Positions 1 to 11,034 of a DNA stretch of 64,000 nucleotides are shown one piece after another. Where the stretch lies: contig NJFT01000147.1 in assembly GCA_002221725.1 (NCBI GenBank), positions 1-64,000 of the forward strand. The letters run 5' to 3'. The DNA comes from Scedosporium boydii (Eukaryota > Ascomycota > Sordariomycetes > Microascales > Microascaceae). Every line of letters begins with the position of its first letter. Position 1 is the first letter of the stretch. The notes below the pieces were generated by a model. That model was not told where the DNA came from, did not search any database, and saw nothing but the letters and a program-made list of their open reading frames with translations. The position numbers were made by a program, and so were the translations under genes.

Positions 1-211
1 TTTTTCGCTCCTGGGGATTTCCGTCTGAGAGTTTTCGAATTTGTGATTTCTCTTCGCTTTTCCTTGTTTTACATTTATTCTTATTTTTTAATGTTTCATT
101 CTAATTTTTTATTGACCCAACCTCATTAGATATGCATACATAACGCGGACAGCTTACCACCGGCAATGGGTCTTCAAATGCTAAGACATACACAGGTACA
201 GCAGACTAGAC

Positions 212-952
212 CTAGACACTCTCGGCGTAATTATCCTTCGCCGGAGCGGCCTTCTTTCTAAACAGTTTGTTTCCAGCCCTGTCCGTCACTTCGTCCATCT
301 TATCTCCCAAGAAAGTCTTCACAGCTCCGTAGACCCCCGAAACCAACCACAGAATAACATTCACAAGATCAACCCAAACAGCAGTCTTCATAGCACCAGT
401 GCTACTTCCCTTATACTTCTCATCATCACCATCCCTCTTCAGGAAAATCGCTGCAAAAATCCCAAACACCACAATCCAGGCAACGAACAGACCCAAATCC
501 CAGGCAAAAGCACGATACGTCTTAAAGACCTTCAACTTGCTGCCGATGAAAGGAATGGCACCAAGAGGAGATGCAGCGATGAAGAGCATGGCAGAAATAG
601 CCGACAATCCGGCCACGACGATGGCGTACATCCACTCGGGCGAGAAGCCGTCGTCGGCCTTTCGATCGGCGTCGACGCGGTTGCCGTAGAAGCCGCAGGC
701 GATGAGGGCGAAGATGAATTGCAGGCTGCGGCAGACCATGCGCGGGATCACCTCGAAGGTCTTGAGCCAGGCTTTGCCGGCCTTCTTTCCCACGTCGGTG
801 CCCTCTCTGAAGGCATGGTGGCCGGCGGCGCGGCCGAGCTCGCTTTTGTCGGCGGAGCGGAAGGAGGAGGCGGCGCCGTGGAGGGATTTGGCGTTGTTGG
901 TGAGCTCGACGGCGGCTTGGCCGGCTTTGAGGGCGGTGCTGAGCTTTCCCAT
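212..952 (-). CDS. Four-helix membrane protein, MARVEL-like
   Basis: An intronless 246-residue ORF. The start ATG lies in a good eukaryotic context (CCACCATGG). The first 65 residues are hydrophilic and rich in Ala, Lys and Ser. Four hydrophobic segments follow: about 71-90, 108-130, 150-170 and 193-212. The charged tail ends in Lys/Asp-rich sequence. This 4-TM plan with an Arg just before helix 1 and the pattern FALIACGFYG in helix 1 resembles fungal MARVEL-domain proteins, which sit in plasma-membrane or vesicle membranes. No catalytic motif is visible. The family call rests on topology and pattern only; the role is unknown. Upstream lies an ordinary intergenic stretch. Confidence 0.6.
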   Translation of the reverse strand: MGKLSTALKAGQAAVELTNNAKSLHGAASSFRSADKSELGRAAGHHAFREGTDVGKKAGKAWLKTFEVIPRMVCRSLQFIFALIACGFYGNRVDADRKADDGFSPEWMYAIVVAGLSAISAMLFIAASPLGAIPFIGSKLKVFKTYRAFAWDLGLFVAWIVVFGIFAAIFLKRDGDDEKYKGSSTGAMKTAVWVDLVNVILWLVSGVYGAVKTFLGDKMDEVTDRAGNKLFRKKAAPAKDNYAESV

Positions 953-2096
953 GGTGGCGGTTGTATTGGGGTTCAGGCGGGAGAATGATTGGAAGGAATA
1001 ATTTTGGTGGTCTTGTTTTCTGATGGGTTGTGGATGGTGAAGAAATGCCGACGAGTCCAGCTCATCAATCAGAACGCCGTATCAAGATAAAACAAAAGTG
1101 AAAGAAACAGGCAATTTGGGATCAAACATAGGAAAGTGGATTAAGGATGGAAAGGAGAAGTGATTCTAGAGACAGCCAGGTCGTTCATGATGCCTTCCAG
1201 GCTGGTTCTTATACACCACCATGAACAAAGCATACAGACTCAGAGAGAGGCCTGAGAATTATAATTAGAACACTGAATGGCGCGCGGGTCAGGCCAGGCC
1301 ATCAGGATCGACAAACGATCCCAATTGAATCGCTCCACCACACAAGTCGAAACCCTGACGTACGCCCAACCGTTGCCAATCATTCCATTTCGCTTGATGG
1401 CTTTGAAGACGGTCAGTGGGCGGGACAAAGATGTTTTTGTTGGCTTGACTGGCCGAAACGCACCCGTTTGTCTGGCTTGTCTTTGTCGAATGAAATCGCG
1501 GGCGCTTGGTGAGACGGCACCCCAAAGATCCCCCCGATTTTGGCGGGCTGAGAGCCAACCATTCACTTGGCCATTTTTTGGCCTTCAGGGGCGATCGGAC
1601 GGTCATGGGGTATTTTTAGACGAGGGAAGATCGGGCTCGTGCCCTTCAGCGCTTTGTCGGGATGGCCCTATTACTACTTTCGCCTGCGGCAGCGCGTAAT
1701 GACACGGATGGCCGGGTTCTATCGGTATGTGTACCTTTGTATTGTTCCAAAGGACTAATTACTTCGTACGCACGCCAAGTTGTATTTCGGGCTCCTATGG
1801 TATAGAGATACTACAATTTCGACGAAGATTGGAGAGCAGACATAGATGATGTTACTTCCAGGTACGAAGTACGTCTGCCCTGAAATTCAATGAGCGGCTT
1901 ACGTTTCTCGAATTCAGCATAACCCAAGTCGGTTGATAATCTCAAGCGTCAAGACTGGAAGCTTTCACTGATGGATGATGGTCTCTAAATGACTCTGCTA
2001 TTCCTCAGAAGTGCTCCGCTTCCGCTTAAAATCAATACCCAGCGCTAGTCTGAAATCCTATAACTTTGTTAGCATGAGACGAAGCCGTCAATATTA
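953..2096. other. Intergenic region, no supported gene
   Basis: It lies between two minus-strand genes. Open frames of 100-140 codons occur on both strands around 1240-1700 but overlap each other, have no recognisable domain and no splice-supported extension, so I treat them as chance. The right part must hold the 3' end of the SNF2 gene transcript and the left part the promoter of the MARVEL-like gene. Confidence 0.5.
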
Positions 2097-5000
2097 TCAG
2101 GACCGCACCTCAAGTGTCTCTGAAACGTTTCCTTTGGTCTTTTCCGCGTCAAGGGTGAACTTTGCAAGGCGTCTCTTCTTTCGTTGGAGGTCGATGATAT
2201 TCTGTAAACAGTTAGTCGGGACTTAGATCAGAAGGAGTGCATCCCGGGGTCGAGTACCTGCTCCACAGTTTCTTTCATCATGTACCGGTAAATTGTGACT
2301 TCTCGAGTCTGACCCATGCGTAGGGCCCGCGCAATCGCCTGTTCCTCTACTGCTGGGTTCCATTGGGGCTCCACGATGTGCACGCTGTTTGCAACTGTGA
2401 GGTTCAATCTGTTGCGAGGTAAGTATCAATTGACTTGCCTAGGTAGAGGGTTGGACGATTGTGACGGGCATACCCGAGAGCACCAGTTCCAATGGTCATA
2501 AGTAGCACAGGTAGTTGGGGGTCTTCCTTGAAAGCCTTGAAGTGTTTGGATCTCTCTGCGTAACCCACCCGGCCGTCTACCTGACGGCATGGGATCTTTG
2601 CTTGTCTGAAGAGCTGGGAGAGGAGGTCCAGTGTCGATGTCCAATATGAGAAGATAATGCTGGCTAGGTTAGCGAGAGTTCCCTGAAATTAAGGGCAGAA
2701 TATAGTTACCTTTTGTCTCCCGGTCCGCTGCGCGCTACATGTTTCACGACAGCATCAAGTTTCGTTGAGAAGCCGCTGAGTGGGACAGGATTTTCCTGTG
2801 TTGCCGGAACATGATCCATCTCATTAGAGACCATGCTTGTATCACCAAATATGCCATCTGAGTCGCTCCTCCGGCTGCGGGTGGAGCCAGGGGTAGTAGC
2901 AATAGACGAATCCAATGGTCTGCCGCATCCTGGACAGAACGAGTAACTGTCCAGAAGCATTAAGATGTCTTCGTCAGTAGCAATACAGCGTTCGCATCCA
3001 GTTTCTGAACGCAACAGAGAACCCTCGCTATCTTCAACCAATGAGAATGTCCCAATGTTGCAGAGCATCCGCATCTTGAGCATTGCCGTGAAAAGCTTGT
3101 TGCACTTGATGGCGTCCCCCTTGCAGATGAGAGAATCGATTTCCCGCCTCGTTGTATCTAACACCAGATTATAAAGGCTTCGCTCTTCAGATGAAAGTGG
3201 GAAAACAACCTCTTCTTGCCGAGAAAAGGGAAGAGTTAGACACTTCTCACTCCTCCTCAAACAGTAAGTCTCCAGGTATTTTCGAAGAGGTCCTGCGAAG
3301 TTGGGGCCACCTTCCGAAAGCGGGCCCAGAACGTGTTTCTGGAAGGCTGCTTTTGTCGAAAGCGGAGGAAGTCGGAGGAATTGAGCCAGAGAGGTTAGAT
3401 CATCCAGTTTATTCTGGATGGGAGTGCCAGTGAGACACCATCTGCTCCTACTGGAGAGGCTCGCTGCCGCCCGAAATTGCTTGGAACCAGAATTTCGAAT
3501 GCAATGGGCTAGATTTCGTTAGCTATTGGACTTATTGGACCCCCACTTACGAAAAAGAAACACGGTAATAGAGTGAGTCTGTACCTTCGTCCAGGACTAC
3601 GCGGTACCACTCCATTTGCTGGAGGATGCCTTGGCCGGCGCCGTCTGCGACCAGCGTTGCGTATGTAGTCAATACCACATCGAATGACCTCAGAGTCTCC
3701 GGGTCTCGGGGTCGATTGGAACCATGGAAACTAACGGAACTTAGAGCTCCCGGAGAAAAATGCCTACCAAAGTTAGTAGCTGAAGATCAACTGCAGGTCA
3801 GAAGTATTTACGTTTGTATTTCCGACTCCCAACTTTCGAGAAGCTCTGCAAATGATTAGAACATTTTCAACTGTATGGCCTCTCCGACTTACGAGCCGAC
3901 GATACAATAACCAGAGTCGCTTTCGTGCGAACTTTGGCCGCCATGTATTCAACTTCAGACATCTGGTAAAAGTTGCCGAAACTTTCTGCTAGGGCCGCGG
4001 AATGCAAGATCGCCGTGAGCGTCGTAAGTGTCTTTCCGAGGCCCATTACATCTGCAATCAACCCGCCGAAAGAAATAGATGGCGTCTCTTCGATTCTGTT
4101 AAATGGTTAGCCAAAGAATCCACTAAGAGAAGGAGACGGACTTTCCATACACACTGACGATGCCTTGGCGTAGCCCTGACCAGAGTTGCTGGCAGAATCC
4201 TTCATCTTCCCTTTGAAGAATAAAGCGCACACCATCTTCCTGATGCCTGTAATATTTTTTTATTCCCTCTTTAGCACAACGTCTCCATTTGATTGCTCTT
4301 TTTGGTTCCAATGCTTACTTTTTGAGGGTTGAGGTGAGCCCGGCTGGTACCGCAAGACTCTCCTCTGCGGCCACATTTGTCAAAGACTCAAGTATATTCC
4401 CAACTTCTTCCGAAACCTTGATCTTCAGAGCCCATGGAGACTCGTTCCCTATACCGACGAGGTCATTCATATTCAAGTCCTCGTCAGAGAACGAGAGGAA
4501 TTGTGGGTTGCGGTATTCGACCCCTGCATTCAACGACTTGGGATGTTGGAGATACGCAGAGTGTCTCGACAGTTGGGATGCCACGTCGTCTGCGGTCGAC
4601 TCTCGGCCGAAGATGTTAATCGACACATCGAACGATTTTAGTCCCTGTTTACCCCCCCGCTGGCGCTTCGTAAAGACGCTGGACTCCATGACGGCTTCAA
4701 ACCGCACCTTTGGTGTGCCTCTAAGAGAATTCAACTTGGAGCCAGTCCGGGTATCCAAGACCGCAAACTCCTCGCCAGTTTCGGAGCATAGTACGTAATA
4801 GTGGTCCTGAGTCCGCAAACAAAAGCGCGCGAACGGTGCAGCGCTTTGGGTAGCAGACAAATGAGACGGTATCCTAGTTTTACCCAGGACTTTTGCCTTC
4901 GCATGATATAACTGAGAATAAAGCGTGAGATGTGTTAATCCAGTCTTTCTGGCAAATTCTGTGCCTTACCGAGCCATAACAGACCTCGTGGACAATCAAT

Positions 5001-5207
5001 TTGGGGCCAGGAGAACATTCAACTGCTCCCACTGGCTCTGTGTTCGATGTGTAAAGGGCACCCGACTCTCCAAGATACGCCCCCAAGGAACTAATATGCG
5101 CTGAGGTCAGTTGATGGTACGAGGACTATCTCATCTTGGAATCTTAGGCAAACCAGGACTCCTCACGTTCCGAGCCTGCCTTGGCCTTTGTTTTCAAGTT
5201 TCTTCAT
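2097..5207 (-). CDS. SNF2-family DNA-dependent ATPase (RAD5/RAD16-like)
   Basis: An 11-exon gene giving 838 residues with all phases consistent. Exons (minus strand): 5207-5167, 5090-4970, 4911-4319, 4246-4142, 4095-3893, 3845-3812, 3763-3585, 3508-2710, 2659-2474, 2408-2258, 2201-2097. Motif I is DVMGLGKT (about 302-309), motif II VLDEAH (about 420-425), motif III LTGTPIQN (about 450). Motif V is TGALGLNL (about 752) and motif VI lies in QAIARALRMGQTREV (about 772-785). A four-Cys element, CERC (about 596) and CPGC (about 616), sits where RAD5/RAD16 proteins carry a RING finger, but the His and remaining Cys of a full C3HC4 RING are missing. The family translocates on double-stranded DNA and remodels chromatin or acts in repair; the exact paralogue cannot be told. 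The N-terminal 250 residues match nothing I know. The donor after exon 4 is the weak GTCCGT. Confidence 0.88.
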
Positions 5208-6310
5208 AGTTAGGCGTTATGTTTCGCCAATCTCGTTATGCCTTCGGTTTTTTGGTGAAAGGTTCCATCGCATGCACCTTCTGCGTCTCGTTCTGCGTGA
5301 ATAGCATATCGAGGAGGTGAAAGAGATCTAGGAGGGCCGCTATCGAAACGATTTGGCTTTAAAACCAGAGGGAAATTGCTCCAACACTCGAGCCAGGCAC
5401 AGCACTTGGATGCGCCAACCAAGAAAAAAAGGAGAAAAAAAAAATTGTTGAGGCAGGGCTTTTTCTTGATTGTCATACCCAATGGGATAGGGCGTTGCCA
5501 ACGAGCAACAGGGCTTCGCAGATTGATGGCTAAGCCGCCGCCACGAAAGGTGGCGTCCTGTACGAACTTGGCATCTCACACGAGTTAGCGGACTAGAAAT
5601 CTCCCATACCAATCTGATATGTTTGTGGCGGAGATACCTATAACTACACCCCCCAAGAGGAGCTCGGCTTACACCCTATGGCCGAGATCAAAGCATGAGC
5701 CAGGCTTGGTGAGGGGGGAGGATAGGGCTTGGTAATGGGATATTAGACACCCTCGGATGACTGTGTCTACGCAGAGGTCGTGTTGGTCGCCAGCCCGGGC
5801 CTGACAATCGCTTTATACGATATCTCTGGGCGGCCGGAAGCACACAGAAGGATTGTGGTGAAACATGACATCTCGCTATAGTCGTGGTACTATACATTCA
5901 TTCTTTCTGCTCCGGAGACCGAGGACACACAGCAGCCAGGCAACAAGCGATATCATAGGGTGTAGACAGCGAAGCAAGTATAACGGGGTTCTTTTACGCA
6001 TATTTACTGATCCTTCTGGTTATGCACTGGTGCCCAACACACCTCAGTCGAGGGAAGGGCGTGCAGGTAACCAGCCACAAAACGCTCGCGGAACTCCAAA
6101 GCCTTGCATATCGTTTCCCCTCTTTCGCACCTCAAAGTGTGCCTTGGCGGCTTCACACAACGCACCGTCCTCTTTATTCATTTCGCACCGCGAATTCCTT
6201 TACCTCTTTTTCGAGTCATATCGCTCCCGCCGCCTATCCTAGAATATCTTGTTGCCGGCCACGTTTTCATAACAGTCTGAGGGAAGGGACTCTGGTAGTC
6301 TCCCTTGAAG
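5208..6310. other. Intergenic region between divergent genes
   Basis: Divergent promoter space between the SNF2 gene (minus) and the NLR gene (plus). No coding frame is convincing: the 60-125-codon frames here overlap one another and lack domains. An A-rich run lies at about 5410-5450. Confidence 0.5.
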
Positions 6311-9300
6311 ATGACGGGGCCAAATGCGGATAGCTTCCAGCGAGCTCTCAATCGATTCAAAAAGTCTCTCTCTCCGGACCTCGTCGATCAGTTTTCCGTC
6401 TGCACTTTGCAAGATGTCCGCGACATTTGCCGCGACATGCAGCAGAGTCACGGACGAGAAGGAAAACTCCGGTATATGCGACGACTTGAGGGTTTCGTCG
6501 AGGTCATGGAGCAGTTTGGGAAAGTAATTGATTTGTTTGTGAACGTAAATAACTTTGTATGCTTTATATGGGTGAGTGATGATAACCTTATTAGCGGTCG
6601 GTAGTTGCTGACGTTTGAAAGGGCCCGGTCAAGTTCCTCCTCGGGGTGAGTATTACCAGTGATGAAATTTTGCTTATTGGATTTTGAATCTTAACAGAGC
6701 TCTTGGTCTCAGATGGCACGAACTTATCTAGAATCCTTCGATAAGTTGCTCGATGTATATGCCCAAGTCGGCGAAGCCATTCCTGGTCTTCTGCGCTACC
6801 GGGCCACTTTCGAGGAACACCCCCCTATAGCCACTGTTCTCGAAGACTACTATTCAGACATCCTAGTATTCCATGAAGAAGCGCTCTCCGTCTTCAAGCG
6901 ACCCAGTATGCCCCCCTCCCCCTTCTCTCTTACAGGTGCAAGTGAAGGCTAAAGTTCCATAGCATGGAAGACAGTGTTCCGGTCGGCCTGGAAAATTTTC
7001 GACACGAAATTCAAACCAATTCTGCAAAGTCTGAAGAATCGACGCGAATTACTGGAAAGTGAGAAAGGCTCGGCAACTCTCTACGAGATCCAAAGGCTTC
7101 GGCGAGACGTTTCAGCCATGCAGGCAGAGCAAAGACAGCAAATGAAACAAGAGAGCCTTGAGAAGCATAGGGGACGAGTATCTTGCATCCGAGAAAAGTT
7201 ACAGGCCCCGAACTATCAGATTGACCAAGAGATCTCCACAGAAGACAGAAATGGAGACAGCTCTGGGAGGTGGATACTTGAGGATCAAAACTTCCGGGCT
7301 TGGTCCAACAAAAATATACCGGGCCATGGCGCCTTATATGTCAACGGAATACCCGGTGCAGGTGCGTCGCTCCTCAGTGTGACCGATCAAATGAAGTCCT
7401 AACGACGGTTTAGGCAAGACGACGTTGATGTCCGCTGTTATCGAGAAACTTTTAGATGAGAATCCTTCTGACGCGAACGGGTGCTGCGTCGCTTACTTCT
7501 ACTTCAAGCATAAGCAGGCAACCAAAGAGTCGCATAATAGTCTCCTCCGAGCGATTTTGGAGCAACTCATCGACAATGATACCACTATATGCGACCACCT
7601 CTACGGCGGGATAGTGTCTACTGAAGGGGTCAATTTGCGGTCGACGAAGACACTCGAGAAGCTGGTCATGACTGCCTTGAAAAGTTATCAGACGGCTTAT
7701 ATTGTCATTGATGGCCTAGATGAGTGCGCCTCTAATGAAGCATCAAGGTCGGTTAAATGGTTCCTGTCCCTTGTAAACGGACAGCTAGGGACCGCGGGCG
7801 CTGTATTACGTGTGTTGTTCTGCGGTCAGCGAGATGGCGTTCTCGACAAGTTGCTCGCAACTCAACCTTCAATCTCCTTGGAGACATCTGGCCATATCGA
7901 GGACATTCATCGGTATTGCCGAGATTTCTGTGAGAAAATACGAGAGAAATTCGACATTCCTCAGGAAATGGAAGAAGACGTTATCACACGAGTTAAGAAT
8001 GAAGCAAAAGGTATCTACTGAATCTAGGACGCGCTTGGTCAATGTTAACATGATTGTAGGCATGTTCCTCTATGCACGCGTCGTATTGGAAAATCTACTG
8101 AATCAAACAACACTTTCTCGCCTGAAGCAAGAAATTGAACCAGAAACCTTCCCGCAAGGAATTGAGAAGGCGTGAGTACACCATCACTAAAAAAAGGGTT
8201 GGTTTCAAGACCATGAAGTGACGAATACTCCTCCTACATAGATACGAAAGGGTGGCTGTGCGGATATTTGAAAAGTCATCGAACGCCGAACGCGAGGACG
8301 CAATGAAGATCTTAGGCTGGATCACTTGCGCCAGACGGCCCCTTCGATGGCGCGAGATCCAGGCCCTTTTCTGCATCGACCCAGTCAAGGGGGTCGTTGA
8401 CTACGAGGAAAGAAGGCTCAGGGTCACTTGCAAAGAGCTTTGTGGATCTCTCGTCGACGTGCATCATCTGGGCGAGAAAGAAGCGAGCCCCGAAGATATA
8501 ATAAAGATTGTCCATGAGACCGCTCGAGTGTAAGTCCTCATATACACTCCTTAGACGGGCATCAGCTAATTCGCGAAGATATCTTGTCCGAAGAAAGTGG
8601 GTCGACGCTAGTCTTGAACACGCCAAGGCTGCCATCTTCTGTTCGAGATATCTCACATCAGAGCCATTTGAATGTGGAATCGACGAGAACGATATTGATG
8701 ACTATGCAGGAAAGGGATACTATGCTTTTCAAGACTACGCCGTTCGGTATTGGTTCGACCATTTCCGGACGTGCGCCCAGTTATCCACAACCTCAGACCC
8801 ATGCCGATTTCAAGAGGTCATGGAATCAGCGCAAGACTTCATTAAATCTTACGGCCTATCAAAAATAGGAGAAATCCAGGAGATACGAGGACACGGGGAT
8901 GCTGCCACAGTCCTTCAGGGCCTTCCTGAAGACGGAAATGAGAGAAACGCATATTTCAATATCGAATTCAGAACTGCCTTAATTCGGGGGAGAATAGAAG
9001 TGCTTCAAGGTCGAGTTCTCGATCCTGCAGTGCAAGAGATTCTTGTCAACCTCCACGGAGCAGCGGCACTCTACAAATGTTCTAAGCCGTGGTGCCAATT
9101 TTTCACGACCGGCTTTGGAAATGCGGAAGACCGCAAACGACATGTCGACCGCCATGACCTCCCGTTTTACTGTCCCTTTGAAAGTTGCTTCGCATTTCAA
9201 CACGGATATGACACCCAGTCGAAACTGGACCGTCACCAGAAAGTTCACCACCCTGAGCTGGATGATGGATTTACGTTTCCTAAAATAACCACGAAGAAGG

Positions 9301-11034
9301 AGGTAAAACTCTGGAAGGCTTCCGCCCAGGGAGACTTAACCGTCGTCAGATCATTACTCGACTCCGGTGTTGATGTCAATGAACCAAGCAGGGCCGGTGG
9401 TAAGGATACTCCGCTTTATTTGGCAGCAAAAAGCGGTCACTTTGAAGTCTGCAAGTTGTTACTTGAGAGAGGTGCTAGTATCAATTTTGCTGGTAAAACA
9501 GAGACTGGTTCTAATGGTGGACGTACAGCACTGCATGCGGCCGTGGTGGCCGGCAACCTAGACATCGTTCATTTGTTTGTTGGCCAGAAAGAATGCCTAC
9601 CGGACAAGGTCGACTATTACGATCGGTCGCCGTTTTGTGAAGCATGTGTGCTTGGCCATTTGGGCACTGTCAAGGTGTTATTTGAAACAGGGAAGATACA
9701 AACGGATCTACGCCCAGTACGCCACCCCGACTGCTACAGTGACAGGTTTGACGAGTCATCGTTAACACCGCTTGGTTATGCTTGTATCGAAGGGCATTTT
9801 GCCGTGGTGCAGTATCTTTTGCAGCAGGGGCAATCCACCTTAGTTGATGAGGACCTCATAGAAAGAACTGCTGATGGGGGCCACGAGGATATCGCTGACT
9901 TGCTTCGTGCGGCAGTCGTGAAGCAATATCAGCCCCCAGGCGGGGACTGGTCCGTGGATGTCTTCCAATATGCTTCCCGTCCGCTAGACGTCGACCTCCT
10001 CCACACTCTTGAGCATGAGCGTGTTGTCGGGTGCATTAGCTTTAGCCACGATGGCAGGTATGTAGCGACCGGTAGCTATGGATCTGCTCAAATTTTTGAC
10101 GTCAAAACGGGCGATAAGGTCTATGGTTTTCAAGACGATATCATAGACGGGGTGGACGACAATCACGTCGGCAGCGTTTGCTTCAGCCCCAATGACAAGT
10201 ATCTGGCAGTCGCATGTGAAGACAAAGAGCTTCGCGTTAGTTTCTTTGCCATCTCCTAAGTCTTGTTGCTGCCCACATACTAACGCGTTCTCCTTCAGAT
10301 CTATGACATTGCCGCCAGGACAATTCGCAACATCTTTTCCCACTACGAGCAAAACATTCTTTCAGTTGACTTTGCCTCTGACGGTCGTACCGTTGCGTCG
10401 GCTGGTAAAGACCGTACCGTGCGCCTCTGGGATGTTGAGCAGGGACATAACACTCTCATTCTCACAGTCGACGCTGGCGTCTTGGGCGTTGCCTTTTCAC
10501 CCGACGCCAAGTATATCGCTGCCGGTTCTGTGGACGGGAGCATCCGCATTTGGGACGCTTCAGTTGGGTACCATCTAGAAACACTCGGTGCGGAAGGGCA
10601 CAGTGATGCCGTTTACAGTGTTGCATTCTCCCCTGACGGCAAGAATCTCCTCAGTGGTAGCCTGGACAAGACCATGAAGATGTGGCAGCTCGGCAGTCTA
10701 CGCACCCCCCCACTTAAGGGTAGCAAGTGTGTCAGGACGCTTTATGGCCATAAAGTAGGTTGTTAATGAGCTTTGCATTGGGACATATTGCTAACATAAA
10801 TATGTACAGGACACTGTTCTCTCGGTTGCCCCCACTCCCGGTAATTCTTGGATTCTCTCAGGATCGAAGGATAAGACTGTCCGGTTATGGGATCCTGAGA
10901 CCAGGGAGGTCCTGTTCACACTCCGGGGTCACAATGATACCGTTATGAGTGTTGCCACTAGCCCGACCGGCGACTACTTCGCCACTGCGTCCGGTGACAG
11001 GAGGGCCCGTATCTGGACTTATAAGAGAAAGTAA
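6311..11034 (+). CDS. NLR-like protein: DUF7708, NACHT, C2H2, ankyrin and a Tup1-type WD40 propeller
   Basis: Ten exons, 1403 residues, all phases consistent: 6311-6571, 6622-6645, 6713-6905, 6963-7361, 7414-8010, 8060-8171, 8242-8529, 8579-10235, 10299-10754, 10810-11034. Residues 1-200 match the fungal NLR N-terminal domain that I know as DUF7708. A coiled-coil-like linker follows. The NACHT NTPase has Walker A GIPGAGKTT (about 288-296) and Walker B VIDGLDEC, with the downstream winged-helix HETARVYL motif at about 620. Two C2H2-like fingers lie at about 789-846 and ankyrin repeats at about 865-1075. Residues about 1078-1403 form seven WD40 blades of the Tup1/RCO-1 type, including the linker DWSVDVF...LDVDLLHTLEHE before blade 1. 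Tup1's N-terminal tetramerisation and Cyc8-binding region is absent. Fungal NLRs act as STAND sensors in non-self recognition and cell-death control; that role is inferred here. No stop or frameshift is seen, so the gene appears functional. Confidence 0.9.

Noticed and set aside
399..988. Three overlapping plus-strand ORFs
   Set aside because: They are antisense shadows of the MARVEL-like gene at 212-952.
1240..1699. ORFs of 105-140 codons on both strands
   Set aside because: They overlap each other, have no domain, no splice signals and no protein-like pattern.
5640..5960. Two CATAGGGTGTA motifs resembling the start of fungal 5S rRNA
   Set aside because: The similarity stops after about 12 bases; the 5S internal control region is absent.
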